Shown in pieces: positions 5,330 through 6,198 of a DNA stretch of 6,198 nt. Source of the DNA: CAYVWB01 sp964455395 (GTDB lineage: Bacteria; Desulfobacterota; Desulfovibrionia; Desulfovibrionales; Desulfovibrionaceae); assembly GCA_964455395.1 (NCBI GenBank), contig CAYVWB010000124.1:1-6198 (forward strand), written 5' to 3'. Each line of letters begins with the position of its first letter. Position 1 is the stretch's first letter. A model generated the notes under the pieces. It was not told where the DNA came from, did no database searches, and saw only the letters and a program-made list of their open reading frames with translations. The position numbers were made by a program, and so were the translations under genes.

Positions 5330-5944
5330 TTATATAAACCGAGTGGGCTCGGCAGCGTCCACGGCGGCTTGGCCCTCTTCACCGAGGTGACTGAGCGCCT
5401 GGAAGTACGGGGTGACCGGCTCCAAGTGCAGCTCGAAGGTGTCCGTGAAGTGGTTGTTGAAGAGTTCCCGAACCTTGGAGTTCGTGGAGGCGAGATAGAC
5501 CACGCCCCGGCGCACGTTCCACACTACTTCGAAGACGGCCGGAACAGGCAGCGCTCGCGCCATCAGCTTGATGCGCACCGTCTCCTTCAGCTCTTTCTTG
5601 CGCTCTCGGGAAAGGCCTTTGCGGCCTTCTTCCTTGGCCTTCGCTTCGGCTTCGCGTTGCGCAAGCAGCATGTGTTTCTTGTAGACGGCGGGGGCCACGC
5701 GGCGGGTGTCCAGTCGCAGCGCGAACGCGATGTATTCGCCTTTTTCGGGCGGCGCCTCGCGGAAACCGGGGTCCAAGAAGTCCTCGAAGCTGACCCACCC
5801 GTAGGACCGCTCGTCGGAAGTCGCGTCGATGTCCTGGAACGAAAAGCGTTTCAACCGTGAGGGAATCTCCGCCCAAAGCGACTCGGGCGGCTCCTCCACC
5901 AGACGATAGCGCGTCATGCTGACGCTTGCGGACAGTATGCCCAT
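5330..5944 (-). CDS. RdgC-like protein, N-terminal domain only
   Basis: RdgC is a ring-shaped dimeric DNA-binding protein that restrains RecA during recombination and replication restart. This 204-aa protein follows the order of the N-terminal two-thirds of E. coli RdgC as I recall it. It has a start like that of the family with MTRYRL (10-15), the GW motif at 49-50, and a hydrophobic strand EYIAFALRL (70-78). A long charged helix (about 86-128, rich in K, R and E) carries the equivalent of RdgC's 'xxGRKL..E.K..LK' segment. It ends with the strands VFEVVWNVRRGVVYLAST. E. coli RdgC has about 303 residues; the C-terminal third is missing here. An AAGGAG site six bases before the ATG at 5944 sets the start; the frame remains open further upstream to about 6136, but without such a site. 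It is the first gene of the likely operon. The family call is fairly firm, but whether it acts like RdgC is uncertain. Confidence 0.75.
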   Translation of the reverse strand: MGILSASVSMTRYRLVEEPPESLWAEIPSRLKRFSFQDIDATSDERSYGWVSFEDFLDPGFREAPPEKGEYIAFALRLDTRRVAPAVYKKHMLLAQREAEAKAKEEGRKGLSRERKKELKETVRIKLMARALPVPAVFEVVWNVRRGVVYLASTNSKVRELFNNHFTDTFELHLEPVTPYFQALSHLGEEGQAAVDAAEPTRFI

Positions 5945-6150
5945 GGAGCACTCCTTGAAGGTGACGTGTGGCGTCTTGTAAACCATATCCGCGGCGACGT
6001 TAAGCGTCTTCGTGCAAGGAGAAGTGAGAAGGAACGGGGGTGGGAAGCAATGACTAAAACTTTGAAATAAAGCAGGTTGTGGTGAATTCCATTTCCCCCG
6101 TGACGCCTCGGCAGGCAAGGCGGGACGCGGTCCCACGACGGTATTGCGCC
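5945..6150. other. Upstream region of the RdgC-like operon
   Basis: No gene is evident in this stretch. It should contain the promoter of the minus-strand operon, but I find no convincing sigma70 pair and no sigma54 pattern. The most AT-rich part is around 6050-6090. An imperfect palindrome, GACG-TTAAG-CGTC (5996-6008), lies about 50 bases before the start codon and could be an operator. GGGAC-GCG-GTCCC (6122-6134) is a 5-bp hairpin. Confidence 0.35.
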
Positions 6151-6195
6151 GGCCCCACGCCGGGGCCCGCCGGCCCCCGTCGGGGCGTGATGCCC
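6151..6195. repeat. Ladder of alternating GGCCCC and GGGGCC arms
   Basis: Complementary arms alternate every 10-11 bases: GGCCCC (6151-6156), GGGGCC (6162-6167), GGCCCC (6172-6177), GGGG (6182-6185) and GCCC (6192-6195). Each arm can pair with either neighbour, giving mutually exclusive hairpins. The window ends at once after it, so its extent is unknown. No T run follows on either strand within the window. Confidence 0.45.
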
Positions 6196-6198
6196 TGT

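Noticed and set aside
6010..6025. TTGCA on the minus strand as a sigma54 -12 element
   Set aside because: There is no GG at the required distance for the -24 element.
5945..6136. N-terminal extension of the RdgC-like protein by 64 residues
   Set aside because: The extra part does not resemble RdgC. An AAGGAG site fits the ATG at 5944, whose product starts as the family does.

Overview
The window is compact, GC-rich bacterial chromosome with six confidently placed protein genes and no RNA gene, insertion sequence or CRISPR array that I can see. Protein content (an RdgC-like protein, a zinc-ribbon PilZ protein, an iron-sulfur flavoprotein, a NodIJ-type ABC exporter) and an intergenic G-tract element at the left edge recall Desulfovibrionales or related Desulfobacterota. 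That placement is inference from memory, not a search result.

Layout. (1) Bases 1-127 are non-coding and AT-rich, with a G-tract element just downstream of ychF. (2) The universal ATPase gene ychF (128-1225, minus) has a good sigma70-type promoter at 1408-1435 and so a leader of roughly 175 nt. (3) A divergent intergenic region (1226-1651) also carries an AT-rich plus-strand promoter zone and a small hairpin that precede a gene for a zinc-ribbon plus PilZ protein (1652-2155, plus), a likely cyclic-di-GMP receptor. (4) A non-coding convergent gap (2156-2402) holds inverted repeats but no obvious intrinsic terminator. (5) A minus-strand cluster runs from 5944 down to 2403: an RdgC-like N-terminal-domain protein, an unrecognised 174-aa protein, an iron-sulfur flavoprotein, an ABC ATPase and its ABC-2 permease. 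Gaps are 9, 25 and 56 nt, then a 4-nt ATGA overlap, so the five are probably one operon. (6) Bases 5945-6198 are non-coding, and the right edge carries a ladder of alternating C-rich and G-rich arms.

How the genes relate. The ATPase and permease clearly form one exporter. The RdgC-like protein and the 174-aa protein are translationally coupled and may act together in DNA or recombination metabolism; the RdgC-like protein lacks the C-terminal third of E. coli RdgC, so the second gene is a candidate for the missing half. The flavoprotein links the two pairs in the operon, but no pathway is evident. A 16-codon reading frame fills the flavoprotein to ATPase gap and may couple their translation. 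Nothing here is a clear new defence or mobile system. The most interesting items are the possible two-gene RdgC, the zinc-ribbon/PilZ architecture and the structured DNA at the right edge.
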